64,000 bases of DNA from Kitasatospora cinereorecta (GTDB lineage Bacteria; Actinomycetota; Actinomycetes; Streptomycetales; Streptomycetaceae). The notes under the pieces were generated by a model that saw only the letters and a list, made by a program, of their open reading frames with translations, searched no databases and was not told the DNA's origin. Positions 61,716 through 64,000 of the stretch are shown in pieces. Every line of letters starts with the position of its first letter. Within the stretch, counting starts at the first letter, position 1. The stretch spans positions 310,001 to 374,000 of the forward strand of contig NZ_JAMZDX010000006.1 of assembly GCF_024172095.1 (NCBI RefSeq). The letters run 5' to 3'. The translations under genes were made by a program, and so were the position numbers.

Positions 61716-64000
61716 TCAGAGCGACAGCTCGGGGTGCAGACGCGACATCGACCACATCTGCTTGCCGCGGGCGGTGAGCACGGTCAGCGCCAGCGAGCCG
61801 AGCCAGTACGCGGCGAGCACCGCGCAGCCCTGCCAGACGATCGCCGTGTCGCCGCCGCTGATCAGGCGGCGCAGGCCCGCGATGACGTAGGTCATCGGCA
61901 GGAACGGGCTGATCGCGCGGAAGAACAGCGGGCTGGTCTCGATCGGGTAGGTGCCGCCGGCCGAGGTGAGCTGGAGCATCAGCAGGGCCAGCGCGAGCAG
62001 GCGTCCGGCCGGGCCGAACCGGGCGCTGATCCACTGCATCAGGGCGGTGAAGGCGAGCACGGTGAGGGCGAGGTAGCCGATCACCCCGGCGGTGCGGACC
62101 ATCTCCAGGCCGATCGCCCAGTGCAGCACCGCCAGCAGCAGGCCGGCCTGTGCGAGGCTGACCGCGGCGGCGGGCAGCCAGCCGGCCAGCGCGACCCGCC
62201 AGGCGGGGGCGTTGGCCGCGAGGCCGCGCGGGCTGAGCGGGCGCAGCAGCATGAAGGCGACCATCGCGCCGACCCACAGGGCGAGCGGGACGAAGTACGG
62301 CGCGAAGCCGGTGCCGTAGTTGGGCGCCTTGTTGAGCTCCTGCTTGGCCAGCTCGATCGGGTCGCTCATGGCGACGGTGCGGGCCTTGCGCTGGTCCTCG
62401 GTCCAGGCCGGGATCTGGCCCGCGCCCTCGTGCAGGCGGGAGGCCAGTTCGCGGCTGCCGTCGGTGAGTTGGCCGAGGCCGTCGTCGAGCTTGCGGGCTC
62501 CGTCGGTGAGGCCGCCGAGGCCGTCGGCGAGTCGGCCGTTGCCGTCGGCGACCCGGCCGAGGCCGGCGTCCAGGGTGCGGGCGCCGCTGGACAGCTGGTA
62601 GAGGCCGCCGGAGAGGCTGTGGGCGCCGTCGTCGAGCCGGCCGAGGCCGCTGTCGAGGGTGCGGATGCCGGTGAGGGCCTGCGCGGTGCCCTGCTTGAGC
62701 CGGGCGGCGCCGTCGGCGAGTTGGTGGGCGCCGGCGTCCAGCTGACGGATCTTCGCCACACTGGCGTCGAAGGAGTCGGCGAGGCCCGGCTGGGCCAGCT
62801 GACGGGCGAGCTGCTCGACGGTGGCGGCGTCCGCGGCCCAGCCGTCGAGCTTGGGGACGTTCTCCTGGACCACGGCGTCGAGCTGCTCGGCACTGGCGAG
62901 CAGGCGGTGCCCGAGCGCGACCAGTTGGGCGTCGAGGCGGCACTGCGCGGTGTCGGCGGACACGGCGGGGCAGCGCTCGGCGTAGGCGGCGTCGACGGCG
63001 GCGGAGACGGAGCGGGCGTCGGCGAGGATCTTCGCGCTGCGGCCCGGCAGGTCCTTCAGGCCGGTGGACACGTCGTGGGCGGCCTTGGCGGCGGCCTCGG
63101 CGGCGGTCTGGATCTGCTGCGGGTAGGTGTGCAGCAGCGGCGAGATCTTCGCGGCGTCCGGGCCGATCCGGTCGGTGAGCTGCCGGGTGCCGTCGGCCAC
63201 CTGGGCGGCGCCGTCGGAGAGCTGGGCGAGGCTGTCGTCGATCCGGGCGAGGCCGGCGCTGAGTTCGCCGCTGCCCTGCTTGGCCTGGTCGAGGCCGGCG
63301 GCCAGCTGTCCGGCCGCGCCACCGGCGGTGCTGCTGCCGTCGGCGAGCCGGGCCGCGCCCTGCTCGGCGGCGGCGGAACCCCGGGCGAGCTGCCCGGCCG
63401 CGTCCTGGGCGTTGCGGCTGCCGTCGGCGAGGGCGGCCGCGCCCTGGCCGGCCTGGGCCGCGCCGTTGCCGAGCTGGTCGGCGCCGGCGGCGGCCTGCCC
63501 GGTCTTGTCGTGCAGGTCGGCGAAGCCGATGAAGATCCGGTCGTAGAACCCGGCGGAGGCCTTCGCCGAGGCCGCGGCCCGGACCTGGGTGAGGACCGAG
63601 CGGGAGATCGAGCCGACCAGGTAGTTGTTGGAGTCGTTGGTCTCCACCTTGAGCGAACCGCGCTCCGGGTGGTCGCTGTTGCTGCCGACGATGTTGGCGC
63701 TGAAGTCCTCGGGGATGGTCAGCGACAGGTAGTAGCGGCCGGACGCGACGCCCTTGGCGGCCTCGTCCGCGCTGGTCACCTGCCAGCCGAAGGTCTTGCT
63801 CTCCTTCAGCGACTCGACCAGGTCGTGCCCGGCGTCGACCTTGGTCCCGTCCGCGGTGACCGCGCGGTCCTGGTTGACCAGGGCCACCGGCAGCTTGTCG
63901 AGCTTGCCGTACGGGTCCCAGAAGGACTTGAGGTAGAGCGCGCCATACAGCAGCGGCACCAGCAGCAGCGCGACCACCGCGGCGCGGGGCAGCCGCCCGC
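61716..64000 (-). CDS. YhgE/Pip-type membrane protein (ABC-2-like), N-terminus beyond the window
   Basis: More than 760 residues are visible; the 5' end lies beyond 64000. The first helix (VALLLVPLLYGALYL) is followed by KSFWDPYGKLDKLPVALVNQD, a family hallmark. A long extracellular region with GxxxLADGxxxL-type heptads (for example AALADGSRNAQDAAGQLARG) extends for about 350 residues as a coiled coil. Five C-terminal helices follow (LALWVGAMVAFMLLRPLSP onwards). Relatives are the phage infection protein Pip, YhgE and type VII-linked EsaA. Substrate export is assumed but unproven. Followed by its likely TetR repressor. Confidence 0.88.
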   Translation of the reverse strand, partial: GRLPRAAVVALLLVPLLYGALYLKSFWDPYGKLDKLPVALVNQDRAVTADGTKVDAGHDLVESLKESKTFGWQVTSADEAAKGVASGRYYLSLTIPEDFSANIVGSNSDHPERGSLKVETNDSNNYLVGSISRSVLTQVRAAASAKASAGFYDRIFIGFADLHDKTGQAAAGADQLGNGAAQAGQGAAALADGSRNAQDAAGQLARGSAAAEQGAARLADGSSTAGGAAGQLAAGLDQAKQGSGELSAGLARIDDSLAQLSDGAAQVADGTRQLTDRIGPDAAKISPLLHTYPQQIQTAAEAAAKAAHDVSTGLKDLPGRSAKILADARSVSAAVDAAYAERCPAVSADTAQCRLDAQLVALGHRLLASAEQLDAVVQENVPKLDGWAADAATVEQLARQLAQPGLADSFDASVAKIRQLDAGAHQLADGAARLKQGTAQALTGIRTLDSGLGRLDDGAHSLSGGLYQLSSGARTLDAGLGRVADGNGRLADGLGGLTDGARKLDDGLGQLTDGSRELASRLHEGAGQIPAWTEDQRKARTVAMSDPIELAKQELNKAPNYGTGFAPYFVPLALWVGAMVAFMLLRPLSPRGLAANAPAWRVALAGWLPAAAVSLAQAGLLLAVLHWAIGLEMVRTAGVIGYLALTVLAFTALMQWISARFGPAGRLLALALLMLQLTSAGGTYPIETSPLFFRAISPFLPMTYVIAGLRRLISGGDTAIVWQGCAVLAAYWLGSLALTVLTARGKQMWSMSRLHPELSL

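Noticed and set aside
62366..63550. Highly repetitive region within the last gene, possibly a separate repeat element
   Set aside because: It is the coiled-coil of the YhgE/Pip protein (GxxxLADG heptads), in frame throughout.

Overview
The window is a chromosomal segment from a very high-GC Streptomycetaceae actinomycete (Streptomyces or Kitasatospora type). The evidence is the strong G/C bias at third codon positions, frequent GTG starts, small gaps, ATGA/GTGA stop-start overlaps, and lineage-typical genes: paired SigF/SigN-like sigma factors, an SsgA-like protein, a TipA-like MerR regulator, an atypical Streptomyces sigma factor and a DUF5926/SEC-C protein. There are no insertion sequences, prophage genes, rRNA genes or CRISPR arrays. 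From memory, the gene order at the left end resembles the S. coelicolor upp-tadA-sigF-sigN region; I could not check this.

Layout. 0-6 kb: upp (cut by the window edge), the TadA-associated protein and tadA, tRNA-Ser(CGA), small proteins, and two adjacent SigB/F-type sigma factors. 6-14.5 kb: a tyrosine/serine phosphatase, an aldo/keto reductase, an SPFH membrane protein behind a large secreted GEVED/Ig-like stalk protein, and a flavohaemoprotein preceded by a short, apparently leaderless ORF. 14.5-15 kb: tRNA-Arg(ACG) twice and tRNA-Ser(GCT). 15-22 kb: a giant PAS/receiver protein with a degenerate kinase core, and a two-component system divergent from a membrane protein it may control. 22-28.7 kb: a DUF4396 membrane protein with a CsoR-like operator, an acyl-CoA ligase, a DUF1906 secreted protein, an EamA exporter and a FAD-linked oxidase. 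28.7-31 kb: a slightly lower-GC patch with an atypical sigma factor and a protein carrying a C-terminal SsgA-like domain. 31-42 kb: tRNA-Ser(TGA), an HtrA protease, a thiamine-riboswitch permease, a GDPD phosphodiesterase, an anti-sigma-type ATPase, DUF5926, a tiny candidate small RNA, a Prim-Pol protein, a GAF/PP2C protein and an aminopeptidase P. 42-46.6 kb: an ECF sigma factor, a membrane protein that could be its regulator, and two exported lipoproteins. 46.6-55.6 kb: stand-alone regulators (GlxA-type, TipA-type, MerR with thioredoxin), transporters, acetyltransferases and an ECF41 sigma factor with its oxidoreductase. 55.6-64 kb: a xylose-type ABC transporter, a DUF5937 ArsR regulator divergent from an aldo/keto reductase, a TetR regulator and a YhgE/Pip membrane protein cut by the window edge.

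Main points from the hunt. (1) Three promoters on the minus strand at about 42.88, 45.12 and 46.56 kb share one ECF-type signature (GCAACC, exactly 15 nt, CGTC) plus upstream sequence; they precede the ECF sigma operon and two lipoprotein genes, so this looks like a self-contained sigma regulon. (2) An atypical sigma factor overlaps by 4 nt a protein with an uncharacterised 133-residue N-terminus followed by an SsgA-family domain. (3) A roughly 48-nt transcription unit at about 37.54 kb has its own promoter-like boxes, a hairpin with a C-rich loop, a T-tract and a CRP-like palindrome upstream. (4) A 33-codon ORF sits at the predicted transcription start just ahead of the flavohaemoprotein gene. 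All functional statements are family-level readings made by eye; no database search was run.
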